A DNA stretch of 37,356 nucleotides from Clostridium sp. GTDB taxonomy: Bacteria; Bacillota; Clostridia; Clostridiales; Clostridiaceae. This document shows, one piece after another, positions 1 through 9,894 of this stretch (the stretch's first letter is position 1; each line of letters starts with the position of its first letter). The DNA lies in the NCBI GenBank assembly GCA_022767515.1, contig JALENK010000062.1, positions 1 to 37,356 on the forward strand, read 5' to 3'. A model generated the notes under the pieces. It was not told the origin of the DNA. It ran no database searches and worked only from the letters and a program-made list of their open reading frames with translations. The position numbers and the translations under genes are program-made.

Positions 1-12
1 TTCGCAACTCCT

Positions 13-730
13 TTACTTTTTATTTGGTGCTCCCAATGCTAAATAACCTAAAATTTTTGGACTTAAGAATTTTTGGCAAATCAAAGTTAATATAAGGCAT
101 ATGATAAAGGTTATTATTGAATTAAGTGGGAAAACCATTAAAGAATAATACCCTGGTATCATTAGTATCGTTGATGGTTATTTTATCACTCGTTATAAAT
201 ATATATGCTAAAAACTCAATTGCAATACATAAAGCTACAGAAGATAGTTTCATTATAGTTGTTGCCATATCGAAATTATTGTCTAGATAGTACCAAGCAA
301 ATCCTTCAGCTGAACAACATAATAGTGTGATTATATACAATAACATTGTCTTTTTTCCGCTAATACGATAATTTATTACTTTGTTTTTTATAGCCATACC
401 AAGGTAATAATAAGTAAACCAATTTAAGAATATTGTTTTTTTGAAAGGTTCTACAATTTCAAATCCAGCAAAAGGGAAAATATATCTAGCGATTATAATA
501 AACAATGGAGTTATAATAAAACCTATCCAATTGTATTTTGATTTTAATAATTTTATTACTAGTGGGGTTAATAAAACTAATTGTATGTATACAAATATAT
601 AATAGAATTGTATGCCAGCGTTAGCAGATAACAAATTTATTAGGAATTTTTTAAATCCTCCCCAGAAAAGTAATGAATAAATTACTGTCCATATTACATA
701 AGGGATAGCTACTTTAGAAATTCTTGTCAA
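13..730 (-). pseudogene. Decayed membrane O-acyltransferase (acyltransferase 3 family)
   Basis: The open frame at 122-730 (first possible start TTG at 730) encodes a run of hydrophobic helices. It opens with an RISKVAIPYVIW stretch, typical of the region just before an internal helix of acyltransferase-3 enzymes, which acylate surface sugars at the membrane. The usual first 70-90 residues, with the catalytic His region, are absent: the frame is closed by a TAA at about 761-763 and 731-960 shows no coding continuation. At the other end the frame stops at 122, but a second minus-strand frame from about 177 to the stop at 13-15 encodes another membrane helix and an LGYLALGAP tail that looks like the true C-terminus. 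The penultimate segment normally found between them also seems missing. I read this as a gene broken by N-terminal loss plus an internal deletion or frameshift. The family call is moderately sure; loss of function is likely. Confidence 0.7.
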
Positions 731-794
731 AGTAATGAGTGGAGCTATTTTACTATGATATTAGCAAAAAATATTTGTTTAGCAACATATAAAT

Positions 795-844
795 CACGAA
801 TTATAAATTTAAAATATCTCATAAAAATTCGCTATATAACGAAT
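795..844. promoter_or_regulatory. Candidate PurR boxes upstream of the purine operon
   Basis: CGAA at 797-800, TTCG at 828-831 and CGAA at 841-844 lie in AT-rich context upstream of the purL promoter. ATTCG at 827-831 and CGAAT at 840-844 form an inverted pair. The gap between the first CGAA and the TTCG (27 bases) resembles the paired, inverted PurBoxes of Bacillus subtilis PurR, which centre on CGAAC/GTTCG. The match is short and AT-rich sequence gives such words by chance, so this is a suggestion only. Confidence 0.3.
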
Positions 845-869
845 GATATCATAGGCACAATATGAAATA

Positions 870-898
870 TTGACATAGTGAAAATAAGGTAGTAAACT
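870..898 (+). promoter_or_regulatory. Sigma-A promoter of the pur operon
   Basis: TTGACA at 870-875 is a perfect -35 box; after exactly 17 bases comes TAAACT at 893-898 (4 of 6 matches to TATAAT). Transcription would begin near 905, leaving a leader of about 60 bases before purL. No purine riboswitch fold or T-box is recognisable in this leader. The ribosome site GGAGG is at 950-954. Confidence 0.7.
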
Positions 899-963
899 TG
901 AATTAAGAGTGTAAAAAATCAAATATTTATAAAAACAACAAGAGTGATGGAGGTATTAAAATA

Positions 964-3900
964 ATGAATGTCAGATGCATTTTCGTTGAAAAGAAGAAAG
1001 GCTTCGATGTAGAGGCTAGAAGTTTATTAAATGACTTTAAAAGCAATTTAAGAATTGACAAATTATCAGAAGTTAGAGTTATTAACAAGTATACTTTAGG
1101 GGAGGTTACAGAGGAGTATTATAAGAAGGCATTACATACTATTTTTTCCGAATTGACAGTAGATAAGGTATATGAAAATGAATTACCTTTAGAAAAAGAC
1201 GATATTGCATTTGCAGTAGAATACTTACCAGGACAATATGATCAAAGAGCTGATTCTGCCTCAGAATGTTTTCAATTATTAACAGCAGAAGATAGAATAG
1301 AAGTTAAATCTTCAAAGGTAATTGTATTAAAAGGAAAAATATCTAAGAAAGATGTTGAAAGAATAAAAAATTATTACATAAATCCAGTAGATTCTAGAGA
1401 GGTTTCTATAAATAACAAAGAATTACAATCTAAATTAAGTATGCCAAAGGATGTTCAAATTTTAGATGGCTTTATTGGATATTCAGTTAAGGATTTAGAA
1501 GCTTTCCATAAGTCTGAAGGCTTAGCTATGAGTATGGAAGACCTTATCATGATTAGAGATTACTTTAAGAATGAAGAAAATAGAAATCCAAGTATAACAG
1601 AAATTAAGGTAATTGATACATATTGGTCAGACCATTGTAGACATACTACATTCTCAACAGCAATTCAAAAAGTAGAAATAGAGGACAATATATATACAGC
1701 CCCAATAAAGAAGAGTTATGAAGACTACTTAAAGTCAAGAGAATTTGTTTATGGCAGTAATACAGACAGAAATATTACTTTAATGGATATGGCTGTTATT
1801 GCTATGAAGGAAATGAGAAAGAAGGGAATGCTTGATGATTTAGATGTTTCTGATGAAATCAATGCATGTTCTATAAATATAGATGTTGAAACAGATAAGG
1901 GTGTTGAAAAGTACTTATTGATGTTTAAGAACGAAACACATAACCATCCTACAGAAATAGAACCATTTGGAGGAGCAGCAACTTGTCTTGGTGGAGCTAT
2001 AAGAGATCCATTATCAGGAAGAACTTATGTATATCAAGCAATGAGAGTAACAGGTGCAGCAGACCCAACAGTTCCAGTTGAAGAAACACTTAAGGGAAAA
2101 TTACCTCAAAGAACTATTGTATTAAAGGCAGCACATGGTTATAGTTCATATGGTAACCAAATAGGACTTGCAACAGGTGAGGTTTCAGAAGTATATCATC
2201 CAAACTATGTTGCTAAAAGAATGGAAGTTGGAGCAGTTATTGCAGCAGCACCAAAGGCTAATGTAGTGCGTGAAGAGCCAACTGTTGGAGATGTTGTAAT
2301 TCTTCTTGGTGGAAGAACAGGTAGAGACGGTGTAGGTGGAGCTACTGGTTCATCAAAGGAACACAATGAAGAATCAATTAATACATGTGGAGCAGAAGTA
2401 CAAAAGGGAAATCCTCCAACAGAAAGAAAGATACAAAGATTATTTAGAAATCCTGAAGTTGCTAAAATGATTAAGAGATGTAATGATTTTGGTGCAGGTG
2501 GTGTATCAGTTGCTATTGGTGAACTTTGTGATGGTCTTGATATTGACTTAGATAAGGTTCCAAAGAAATATGAAGGATTAGATGGAACAGAACTTGCAGT
2601 ATCTGAATCACAAGAAAGAATGGCTGTTGTTGTTCATAATTCTCTAGCAGAAAGATTTATTGAATTATCAAATCAAGAAAACTTAGAAGCAGTTTTAGTT
2701 GCTAAGGTTACTGATACAAACAGATTAAGATTGTTCTGGAGAGGTAAGAACATTGTTAACTTAAAGAGAAGCTTCTTAAATACTAATGGAGCAACTCAAA
2801 AAACAGATATAAAGGTTGTTGCACCAGAAAAGTATCCATATGAAGTTGGAGATGTTGATGTTAAGGCTAAATGGCTTGAAAATCTTAAGGATTTAAATGT
2901 ATCATCTCAACAAGGATTAGTTGAAAGATTTGACTCAACTATTGGTGCTAGAACAGTTCTTATGCCATTTGGAGGTACTTATTGCAAGACACCAGCAGAA
3001 GGTATGGCAGCTAAGATTCCAGTAGTGAATGGAAACAGTAAGAATGCTTCAATTATGACTTATGGATTTAATCCATACTTAGGTAGCTGGAGTCCATATC
3101 ATATGGCATTTTACTCAGTAATAGAATCTGTTGCTAAGCTTACTGCAATGGGTGGCGATTATAGGCATGCTAGATTAACTTTCCAAGAATATTTTGAAAG
3201 ATTAGGAAAGAAAGCTGAAAGATGGGGAAAACCATTTGCAGCATTACTTGGTGCATATAAGGCACAAGAAGAATTAGGAATTCCAGCAATCGGTGGTAAG
3301 GACTCAATGTCTGGTACTTTTGATAATATTGATGTTCCACCATCACTTGTAAGCTTTGCAGTAGGATATGAGTTAGCTGATAGAATAATATCACCAGAAT
3401 TAAAGGTATATGGTTCTTCTTTAGTACTTCTTAAGGCTACTAAGCTTGAAGATGGATTGATTGATATGAAGAAATTCAAGAAGAATATGACTACAGTTTA
3501 CGATTTAATTGGTGCAAAGAAGGTAATATCAGCTTCAGCTATTAAGTTTGGTGGAGTATCAGAAGCAATAACTAAGATGGCACTTGGTAATAAGGTTGGG
3601 GTTAACTTAGATAAGATTACTCAAGATGAATTATTTGGATTTAACTATGGTTCATTATTACTTGAAGTTAAGCCAAACGTAGATATAGAAAAGGAATTTG
3701 AAGGATTAAACTACAAGGTTATTGGTACAACAATTGCTGATGAAATGATTATTTCTAAAGAATATGACTTTAAGTTTGATATAAATACATTAGAAGAAGT
3801 ATATGAAGAAAAATTATCTGAAGTATTTAAGATAAAGACAGCTGATTCTAATAAGAAGGTAGAAAAGATTAGTTATGAAAATAGAACAATCATTTCTCCT

Positions 3901-4713
3901 AAGGTTAAGGTTACTAAGCCAAAAGTAGTTATTCCAGTATTCCCAGGAACAAACTGTGAAGAGGATTCAGCAAGAGCATTTATGAAAGAAGGAGCTGAAG
4001 TATCAGAAGTTATTTTGAGAAACTTAACAAAAGAAGCTTTAGTAGATTCTATCAAGAAGCTTGAAGCAGAAATTAAGACAGCTCAAATAGTAATGCTTCC
4101 AGGAGGATTCTCAGCAGGTGATGAACCAGATGGTTCTGGTAAGTTTATAGCTACAGTTCTTAGAAATGAAAGAATTAAAGAAGCTGTAATGGAACTTTTA
4201 AATAATAGAGATGGTTTAATGTTAGGTATTTGTAACGGCTTCCAAGCATTAATCAAGCTAGGATTAGTTCCATATGGTGAAATTAGAGATATTAAAGAAG
4301 ATATGGCAACACTTACTTATAATGATATAAATAGACATATGTCTTCAATAGTTAGAACAAGAATTTCTTCAGTTAAGTCACCTTGGTTTAACTCAGTTAA
4401 TGTAGGAGATATTCATAGAGTTGCAATCTCTCATGGTGAAGGTAGATTTGTAGCACCAGAAAGCTTAATTAAAGAATTAATTAAAAATGGTCAAGTGGCT
4501 ACTCAATATGTAGATTTTAATGATGAAGTATCTTTAGATATGCCATACAACCCTAATGGTTCTATGTTTGGTATAGAAGGTATTACAAGCCCAGATGGTA
4601 GAGTTTTAGGAAAGATGGGACACTCAGAAAGAATAGGAACAAATCTTTATAAGAATGTTCCAGGAGATTTTGACCAAAAGATATTTAAATCAGGAGTTAA
4701 TTATTTTAAATAA
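964..4713 (+). CDS. purL: Phosphoribosylformylglycinamidine synthase, single-chain form
   Basis: Converts FGAR, glutamine and ATP to FGAM, step 4 of purine synthesis, in the cytosol. At 1249 residues it is the fused one-chain form found in Clostridium and Streptococcus, so separate PurS and PurQ are not needed. The synthetase part carries the conserved SDHCRHTTF block near residues 221-229 and KNETHNHPT near 322-330. The C-terminal third is a class I glutamine amidotransferase: VFPGTNCEEDSARAF, then GICNGFQAL with the nucleophile Cys1090, and the HGE triad part at 1157-1159. ATG is preceded by GGAGG with 9 bases between. It heads the operon; purE follows after 38 bases with its own strong ribosome site. 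Identification is secure. Confidence 0.97.
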   Translation: MNVRCIFVEKKKGFDVEARSLLNDFKSNLRIDKLSEVRVINKYTLGEVTEEYYKKALHTIFSELTVDKVYENELPLEKDDIAFAVEYLPGQYDQRADSASECFQLLTAEDRIEVKSSKVIVLKGKISKKDVERIKNYYINPVDSREVSINNKELQSKLSMPKDVQILDGFIGYSVKDLEAFHKSEGLAMSMEDLIMIRDYFKNEENRNPSITEIKVIDTYWSDHCRHTTFSTAIQKVEIEDNIYTAPIKKSYEDYLKSREFVYGSNTDRNITLMDMAVIAMKEMRKKGMLDDLDVSDEINACSINIDVETDKGVEKYLLMFKNETHNHPTEIEPFGGAATCLGGAIRDPLSGRTYVYQAMRVTGAADPTVPVEETLKGKLPQRTIVLKAAHGYSSYGNQIGLATGEVSEVYHPNYVAKRMEVGAVIAAAPKANVVREEPTVGDVVILLGGRTGRDGVGGATGSSKEHNEESINTCGAEVQKGNPPTERKIQRLFRNPEVAKMIKRCNDFGAGGVSVAIGELCDGLDIDLDKVPKKYEGLDGTELAVSESQERMAVVVHNSLAERFIELSNQENLEAVLVAKVTDTNRLRLFWRGKNIVNLKRSFLNTNGATQKTDIKVVAPEKYPYEVGDVDVKAKWLENLKDLNVSSQQGLVERFDSTIGARTVLMPFGGTYCKTPAEGMAAKIPVVNGNSKNASIMTYGFNPYLGSWSPYHMAFYSVIESVAKLTAMGGDYRHARLTFQEYFERLGKKAERWGKPFAALLGAYKAQEELGIPAIGGKDSMSGTFDNIDVPPSLVSFAVGYELADRIISPELKVYGSSLVLLKATKLEDGLIDMKKFKKNMTTVYDLIGAKKVISASAIKFGGVSEAITKMALGNKVGVNLDKITQDELFGFNYGSLLLEVKPNVDIEKEFEGLNYKVIGTTIADEMIISKEYDFKFDINTLEEVYEEKLSEVFKIKTADSNKKVEKISYENRTIISPKVKVTKPKVVIPVFPGTNCEEDSARAFMKEGAEVSEVILRNLTKEALVDSIKKLEAEIKTAQIVMLPGGFSAGDEPDGSGKFIATVLRNERIKEAVMELLNNRDGLMLGICNGFQALIKLGLVPYGEIRDIKEDMATLTYNDINRHMSSIVRTRISSVKSPWFNSVNVGDIHRVAISHGEGRFVAPESLIKELIKNGQVATQYVDFNDEVSLDMPYNPNGSMFGIEGITSPDGRVLGKMGHSERIGTNLYKNVPGDFDQKIFKSGVNYFK

Positions 4714-4751
4714 TATAAATTATAAATATAAGATATGGAGGTAATATTTTA

Positions 4752-5231
4752 ATGAAAGTAGCAATAATTTTTGGAAGTAAGTCAGATACTGAAGTAATGA
4801 AGGGTGCAGCTAATGCACTAAAGGAATATGGAATTGACTATAAAGCTTTTGTATTATCAGCACATAGAGTTCCAGAAAAGTTAACAGAAACTATTAAAAA
4901 TTGTGAAAATGAAGGATGCGAAGTAATAATTGCAGGTGCAGGACTTGCAGCACACCTTCCAGGTGTTATAGCATCACAAACTGTTTTGCCAGTAATAGGT
5001 ATACCAGTTAAAGCAGCGCTTGAAGGAGTGGATGCATTACTTTCAATTGTTCAAATGCCAAAGTCTATTCCAGTTGCAACAGTTGGAATAAATAACAGCT
5101 ATAATGCAGGAATGCTTGCTGTACAGATGCTTTCATTAAAATATCCAGAAATAAAGGAAAAGTTAATTGCAAATAGAGCTGCAATGAAAAAGAAATTCAT
5201 TGAAGACAATGGAGATGGAGTAGAATTATAA
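4752..5231 (+). CDS. purE: N5-carboxyaminoimidazole ribonucleotide mutase
   Basis: A cytosolic enzyme of 159 residues that moves the carboxyl group to give CAIR in purine synthesis. The N-terminal GSKSD (8-12), SAHRVP (36-41) and AGAGLAAHLPG (61-71) are the substrate-binding signatures of the PurE family. Class I PurE normally uses the product of PurK, but no purK occurs in the window; it may lie elsewhere, or the enzyme may work with AIR and CO2 at high bicarbonate. GGAGG at 4739-4743 sets the ATG start. It sits between purL and purF, where many clostridia also carry purC; here purC is missing. Confidence 0.95.
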   Translation: MKVAIIFGSKSDTEVMKGAANALKEYGIDYKAFVLSAHRVPEKLTETIKNCENEGCEVIIAGAGLAAHLPGVIASQTVLPVIGIPVKAALEGVDALLSIVQMPKSIPVATVGINNSYNAGMLAVQMLSLKYPEIKEKLIANRAAMKKKFIEDNGDGVEL

Positions 5232-5253
5232 AATCATTAAAGGAGAATGGTGT

Positions 5254-6690
5254 ATGATAAAATCAGAATTTGATTTGATATTAGATCCAACATTAGATAA
5301 GTTTAAAGATGAATGTGGTGTTTTTGGTGTATATGCAAACAGGCCAATGGACACAGCAGGATTAACATATTATGGACTATATGCACTTCAACATAGAGGA
5401 CAAGAAAGTGCAGGAATTGCTGTTTCAGATGGAACAAAGATTGATATACATAAAGGTTTAGGTCTTATTACAGATGCATTTAAAGACAAAGAGGATTTAC
5501 AAAAGCTAAAAGGAAATATAGCAATTGGACACGTTAGATATTCAACTACAGGCGCAAATACAGTTGAAAATTCTCAACCACTTGTTTCAAATTCTAAAAT
5601 TGGGGCAATTGCAATGGCTCACAATGGAAATCTAGTAAATGCTGATGTTATTAGAGGTTTACTTGAAGATGGAGGACATATTTTTCATACTTCAATTGAT
5701 ACAGAGGTAATTGCAACTTTGCTTGCAAGAGGAGCTTCAAAAGGAATACAAAGAGCAGTAGTTGATGCGATGCAAGCTGTTAAGGGAAGCTTTGCACTTG
5801 TTATTATGACAAAGGATCAATTAATTGGTGCTAGAGATCCTCATGGAATAAGACCACTTTGTATTGGTAAGCTTGATGATGATGCATATATATTGACATC
5901 AGAAAGCTGTGCTCTTGATTCAATTGGTGCTGAATTTGTAAGAGATGTAAAGCCAGGAGAAATAGTAGTAATTGATAAAGATGGAATAAAATCTATATTC
6001 TATGCAGAAGATGCAGGATGTCAAACATGTTCATTTGAATATATATATTTTGCAAGACCAGATTCAAAAATTGATGGTTTAGATGTTTATACTACAAGAG
6101 TTAAGTTTGGTGAACAGCTATTTAGGGAACACCAAATAGAAGCTGATTTAGTTGTACCAGTTCCAGACTCTGGTATTCCAGCCGCAATAGGATATTCAAA
6201 GGCATCAGGTATCCCTTATGGAACAGGATTTATTAAAAATAGATATGTAGGAAGAACATTTATTTCACCTTCACAAGAAGTAAGAGAAAGAGCTGTCGCA
6301 GTTAAGCTTAATCCATTAAAGGTTAATGTTGAAGGTAAGAGAGTAATTCTTATTGATGACTCAATAGTTAGAGGAACTACTTCAAAGCATTTAGTAGATG
6401 CTATGAAGAGAGCAGGAGCAAAAGAAATTCACTTGTTAATTTCCTCTCCACCAGTTAAGTTCCCATGTTATTTTGGAATAGATACAGCATATAGAAGTGA
6501 ACTTATGGCAGCAAATCACTCAGTAAGTGAGATGTGTGAGATGTTTGGAGCAGATTCGCTTGGATATTTAAGCATGGAAGGAATGTATAAGTGCTTAGAA
6601 GGTAAAAAAGGTTTCTGTGTAGGATGCTTTAATGGAGTTTATCCAGTAGCACCACCAATAGAAGCAGGAAAAGAAATTCTTGAAAAGTAG
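5254..6690 (+). CDS. purF: Amidophosphoribosyltransferase
   Basis: Catalyses the first committed step of purine synthesis: PRPP plus glutamine to phosphoribosylamine. Cys21, in DECGVFGVY, would be the N-terminal nucleophile after removal of a 20-residue propeptide. The glutaminase domain (HRGQESAGIA, HVRYSTTG) is followed by a phosphoribosyltransferase domain with the PRPP loop VILIDDSIVRGTTS. Cysteines in the QTCSFEYIYFARPDS block, the FPCYFGIDT block and the GFCVGC pair match the four ligands of the structural 4Fe-4S cluster of the B. subtilis type, so the enzyme is probably oxygen-sensitive. AGGAG lies just upstream of the ATG; purM follows after 11 bases. Confidence 0.97.
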   Translation: MIKSEFDLILDPTLDKFKDECGVFGVYANRPMDTAGLTYYGLYALQHRGQESAGIAVSDGTKIDIHKGLGLITDAFKDKEDLQKLKGNIAIGHVRYSTTGANTVENSQPLVSNSKIGAIAMAHNGNLVNADVIRGLLEDGGHIFHTSIDTEVIATLLARGASKGIQRAVVDAMQAVKGSFALVIMTKDQLIGARDPHGIRPLCIGKLDDDAYILTSESCALDSIGAEFVRDVKPGEIVVIDKDGIKSIFYAEDAGCQTCSFEYIYFARPDSKIDGLDVYTTRVKFGEQLFREHQIEADLVVPVPDSGIPAAIGYSKASGIPYGTGFIKNRYVGRTFISPSQEVRERAVAVKLNPLKVNVEGKRVILIDDSIVRGTTSKHLVDAMKRAGAKEIHLLISSPPVKFPCYFGIDTAYRSELMAANHSVSEMCEMFGADSLGYLSMEGMYKCLEGKKGFCVGCFNGVYPVAPPIEAGKEILEK

Positions 6691-6701
6691 GAGGAAAAAA
6701 G

Positions 6702-7703
6702 ATGATAACTTACAAAGAGTCAGGTGTAAACATAGAAGAAGGATATAAATCAGTTAAATTAATAAAGGATTTAGTTAAGCAAACTTATAGCAAGTATGTT
6801 TTAAACGGGCTTGGAAGCTTTGCAGGAATGATGGAACTTCCAGAAGGATATAAGAAACCAGTTTTAGTATCAGGAACAGATGGAGTTGGAACAAAGCTTG
6901 ATATAGCTTGTAAGAAGAAAAAGTATGATACAGTTGGAATAGACTGTGTAGCTATGTGTGTTAATGATATTTTATGTCATGGTGCTAAGCCATTATTTTT
7001 CTTAGACTACATTGCATGTGGAAAGCTAGATGCAAATGTTTCCTCTGATTTAGTTAAAGGGGTTACTGATGGTTGTATACAATCAGATTGTGCTTTAGTT
7101 GGTGGAGAAACTGCTGAAATGCCAGGATTTTATAAAGAAGGAGACTATGATATAGCAGGATTTGCTGTTGGTATAGTTGATAAGGATAAGATAATAAATG
7201 GTAGTAACATTAAAGAGGGAGATAAGCTAATCGGTATAGCATCTTCAGGAATTCATTCAAACGGATTCTCACTTGTTAGAAAATTATTTACTGATTTAGA
7301 TATGGAATTTAATGGTGAAGAAGTTTGGAAGACATTAATAACTCCAACAAAGATATATGTAAAACCAGTATTAAGCTTATTAGAAAAGTATGAAATTAAA
7401 GGTATGTCACATATAACTGGTGGTGGATTTATTGAAAATGTTCCAAGAATGTTTGCATCAGACAATATGACTGCTGTGATAAATAAAGATAGCTATGAGA
7501 TACCTGCTATATTTGAAAAGATGATAGAACTTGGAGTAGATAGAGACCATATGTATAACACATTTAATATGGGTATAGGATTTGTATTATGTGTTAATGA
7601 AAAGGATGTTGAATCAATTATAAGTGACTTAAAGGCTATGGGAGAAGAAGCTTATGAAATTGGTTATGTAACATCTGGAGGTGAAGGTGTTTGCTTAAAA
7701 TAG
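6702..7703 (+). CDS. purM: Phosphoribosylformylglycinamidine cyclo-ligase (AIR synthetase)
   Basis: ATP-dependent ring closure of FGAM to AIR; cytosolic homodimer. The 333-residue length is typical. Visible family signatures are YKESGVNIEEGY at the N-terminus, VSGTDGVGTKL, the MCVNDILCHGAKPLFFLDY block, GGETAEMPG and SGIHSNGFSLVR. The start is set by AGGAGG ten bases upstream of the ATG. Its last 13 bases overlap the start of purN, and the purN ribosome site lies inside this gene, so the two are probably translationally coupled. Confidence 0.97.
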   Translation: MITYKESGVNIEEGYKSVKLIKDLVKQTYSKYVLNGLGSFAGMMELPEGYKKPVLVSGTDGVGTKLDIACKKKKYDTVGIDCVAMCVNDILCHGAKPLFFLDYIACGKLDANVSSDLVKGVTDGCIQSDCALVGGETAEMPGFYKEGDYDIAGFAVGIVDKDKIINGSNIKEGDKLIGIASSGIHSNGFSLVRKLFTDLDMEFNGEEVWKTLITPTKIYVKPVLSLLEKYEIKGMSHITGGGFIENVPRMFASDNMTAVINKDSYEIPAIFEKMIELGVDRDHMYNTFNMGIGFVLCVNEKDVESIISDLKAMGEEAYEIGYVTSGGEGVCLK

Positions 7704-8302
7704 CAGTATTAGCTTCTGGCGGTGGAACAGATTTTCAATCTATAATTGATGCCGTTGAAAGTAAACAAATAAATTGTAAAATTGAAATGCTTATTGCAAG
7801 CAAAGATGGAATTTATGCACTTGAAAGAGCTAAAAAGCACAATATACCAAGCTTTGTAGTATCTAAAAAGGAATATAAAGATTCTCAGTCTGATAAAATT
7901 TTAGAGTTAGTTTCTGGAAAAGTAGATTTGATAGTTTTAGCTGGATATATATCAATACTTCAAGGAAAAATATTAGATGAGTTTAGTAATAGGATAATAA
8001 ATATACATCCATCATTAATTCCATCATTTTGTGGTCCTGGAATGTATGGACTTAAGGTACATGAAGCCGTAATAAATAGTGGAGTTAGATATTCAGGATG
8101 TACAGTTCATTTTGTAAATAATGAAGTTGATGGAGGAGCTATAATTCTTCAAGATGTAGTTGATGTTTACTTTGAAGATGATGCTGAAACTCTTCAACAA
8201 AGAATATTAGAAAGGGAACATATGATTTTACCTAAAGCAATTGGATTAATTGCAGATGGAAAGGTAAAGATTCATGGTGCAAGAGTAGAAATTCTTAAAT
8301 AA
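7691..8302 (+). CDS. purN: Phosphoribosylglycinamide formyltransferase
   Basis: Transfers the formyl group of 10-formyl-tetrahydrofolate to GAR (step 3). The protein has 203 residues with the N-terminal phosphate loop [12 protein letters not shown] (7-18) and the catalytic trio Asn104, His106 (in [10 protein letters not shown]) and Asp147 (in NEVDGGAI). The start is TTG at 7691; GGAGG at 7677-7681 inside purM is 9 bases away, and the overlap with purM is 13 bases. Using formyl-THF rather than formate (PurT) ties this pathway to the folate pool. Confidence 0.95.
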   Translation: MLKIAVLASGGGTDFQSIIDAVESKQINCKIEMLIASKDGIYALERAKKHNIPSFVVSKKEYKDSQSDKILELVSGKVDLIVLAGYISILQGKILDEFSNRIINIHPSLIPSFCGPGMYGLKVHEAVINSGVRYSGCTVHFVNNEVDGGAIILQDVVDVYFEDDAETLQQRILEREHMILPKAIGLIADGKVKIHGARVEILK

Positions 8303-8336
8303 AGCAAAAATGAAGGACATTTCCCTTCATTTTGCT
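8303..8336 (+). other. Stem-loop between purN and purH
   Basis: The arms 8303-8316 and 8324-8336 pair over 13 bases with one bulged A, around a 7-base loop. The following bases are only moderately T-rich (ATTTTATAT). It could be a leaky internal terminator that lowers purHD expression or an mRNA processing or stability element. It begins right after the purN stop codon. Confidence 0.5.
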
Positions 8337-8363
8337 ATTTTATATAAAAAAGGAGTAGATAGT

Positions 8364-9869
8364 GTGAAAAAGAGAGCTTTAATTAGTGTATTTGATAAGA
8401 CAGGTGTTGTTGATTTTGCTAAATTTTTAGTTGAAAAGGATGTTGAAATTTTATCAACTGGTGGAACATACAGACATTTAAAAGAGAATGGAGTTCCAGT
8501 AATAGAAGTTAATGAAGTTACTAATTTTCCAGAAATGCTTGATGGAAGAGTAAAGACATTACACCCAGTTATACATGGTGGAATTTTAGCTATAAGAGAT
8601 AACAAGGAACATATGGAAACTATTAAGAAGCACAATATAAATCCTATAGATTTTGTTGTTGTTAACTTATATCCATTTTTTGAAAAGGTAAAGGAAGACC
8701 TAACATTTGAAGAAAAGGTTGAGTTTATAGATATCGGTGGACCAACAATGCTTAGAGCAGCAGCTAAGAATTTCCAAGATGTAACTGTAATTTCAGATGC
8801 TAAGGATTATGAAACAGTTAAAGCTGAAATAACTGCTGAAGGAGAAGTTTCATACAACACTAAGAAGAGATTAGCAGGTAAGGTATTTAACTTAATGAGT
8901 GCTTATGATGCTGCAATTTCAAACTTTATGCTTTCAGATATTGAAGAATATCCAGAATATTTATCAGTATCATTCAAGAAGAAACAAGAATTAAGATATG
9001 GTGAAAACTCGCATCAAAGTGCTGCTTTCTATGGTTCTACAATGGTAGATGGTGCTATGAATACTTTTGATGTATTAAATGGTAAGGAATTATCATATAA
9101 CAACTTTAAGGATATGGATATAGCTTGGAAGTGTGCTTCTGAATTTGATGAACCTTCTTGCTGTGCATTAAAGCACAATACACCTTGTGGAGTTGCAATT
9201 GGTGAAAATCCATATGAAGCTTATATGAAGGCTTATGAAGTAGATCCAACATCAATATTTGGTGGAATAGTTGCATTCAACAGAAAGGTTGATAAGAAAA
9301 CTGCAGAAGAAATGGTTAAGATATTCTTAGAAGTTGTAGCAGCACCAGATTATGATGATGACGCTTTAGAAGTATTAAAGACTAAGAAGAACTTAAGAGT
9401 TTTAAAGGTTCATACAAAGCCACAAGATTCTAAGTACATGGTTACTGTTGATGGTGGTATTTTAGTTCAAGAAGAAGATAAGAAGTTAATTGATGAAATT
9501 AAAGTAGTTACAGAAAAGAAGCCAACTGATGAAGAAATGAAAGATTTATTATTCGGAATGAAGGTTGTAAAATATGTTAAGTCTAATGCTATAGTAGTGG
9601 CACATAATGGTGTTGCTCTAGGAATAGGAGGAGGTCAAGTTAACAGAATATGGCCAACTCAAGATGCATTAAAGAGAGGAAAAGGAGCTACTATTCTTGC
9701 ATCAGATGCGTTCTTCCCATTTGGAGATGTTGTTGATGAAGCAGCTAAGTACGGAATAAAGGCTATAATTCAACCAGGTGGTTCTATAAGAGACCAAGAA
9801 TCAATTGATGCTTGTAATAAGTATGGAATAGCTATGGTATTTACTGGTCTTAGACATTTCAAACACTAA
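8364..9869 (+). CDS. purH: Bifunctional AICAR transformylase / IMP cyclohydrolase
   Basis: Carries out the last two steps to IMP. The N-terminal IMP cyclohydrolase (MGS-like) domain starts [17 protein letters not shown] and contains STGGTYRHL and DGRVKTLHP; the C-terminal transformylase domain contains [14 protein letters not shown] and the [11 protein letters not shown] catalytic block. I place the start at GTG 8364, giving 501 residues, because AAGGAG at 8350-8355 precedes it and the family signature begins immediately. A longer frame from ATG 8310 begins inside the purN-purH hairpin and adds 18 residues unlike the family. purD follows after 25 bases. Confidence 0.95.
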   Translation: MKKRALISVFDKTGVVDFAKFLVEKDVEILSTGGTYRHLKENGVPVIEVNEVTNFPEMLDGRVKTLHPVIHGGILAIRDNKEHMETIKKHNINPIDFVVVNLYPFFEKVKEDLTFEEKVEFIDIGGPTMLRAAAKNFQDVTVISDAKDYETVKAEITAEGEVSYNTKKRLAGKVFNLMSAYDAAISNFMLSDIEEYPEYLSVSFKKKQELRYGENSHQSAAFYGSTMVDGAMNTFDVLNGKELSYNNFKDMDIAWKCASEFDEPSCCALKHNTPCGVAIGENPYEAYMKAYEVDPTSIFGGIVAFNRKVDKKTAEEMVKIFLEVVAAPDYDDDALEVLKTKKNLRVLKVHTKPQDSKYMVTVDGGILVQEEDKKLIDEIKVVTEKKPTDEEMKDLLFGMKVVKYVKSNAIVVAHNGVALGIGGGQVNRIWPTQDALKRGKGATILASDAFFPFGDVVDEAAKYGIKAIIQPGGSIRDQESIDACNKYGIAMVFTGLRHFKH

Positions 9870-9894
9870 AATAGTATAAGTGGAGGAAGATAAT

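Noticed and set aside
841-963. Purine (G-box) riboswitch in the purL leader
   Set aside because: The conserved three-way junction sequence words are not present in the leader or upstream.
3159-3479. Open frames on the minus strand inside purL (also 3170-3394 and 3873-4055)
   Set aside because: They lie opposite a conserved enzyme gene, lack ribosome sites and encode low-complexity Ser/Leu-rich shadow sequence.
8310-8363. N-terminal extension of purH from ATG 8310
   Set aside because: That ATG is inside the purN-purH hairpin without a ribosome site, and the added residues do not match PurH; GTG 8364 has AAGGAG in place.
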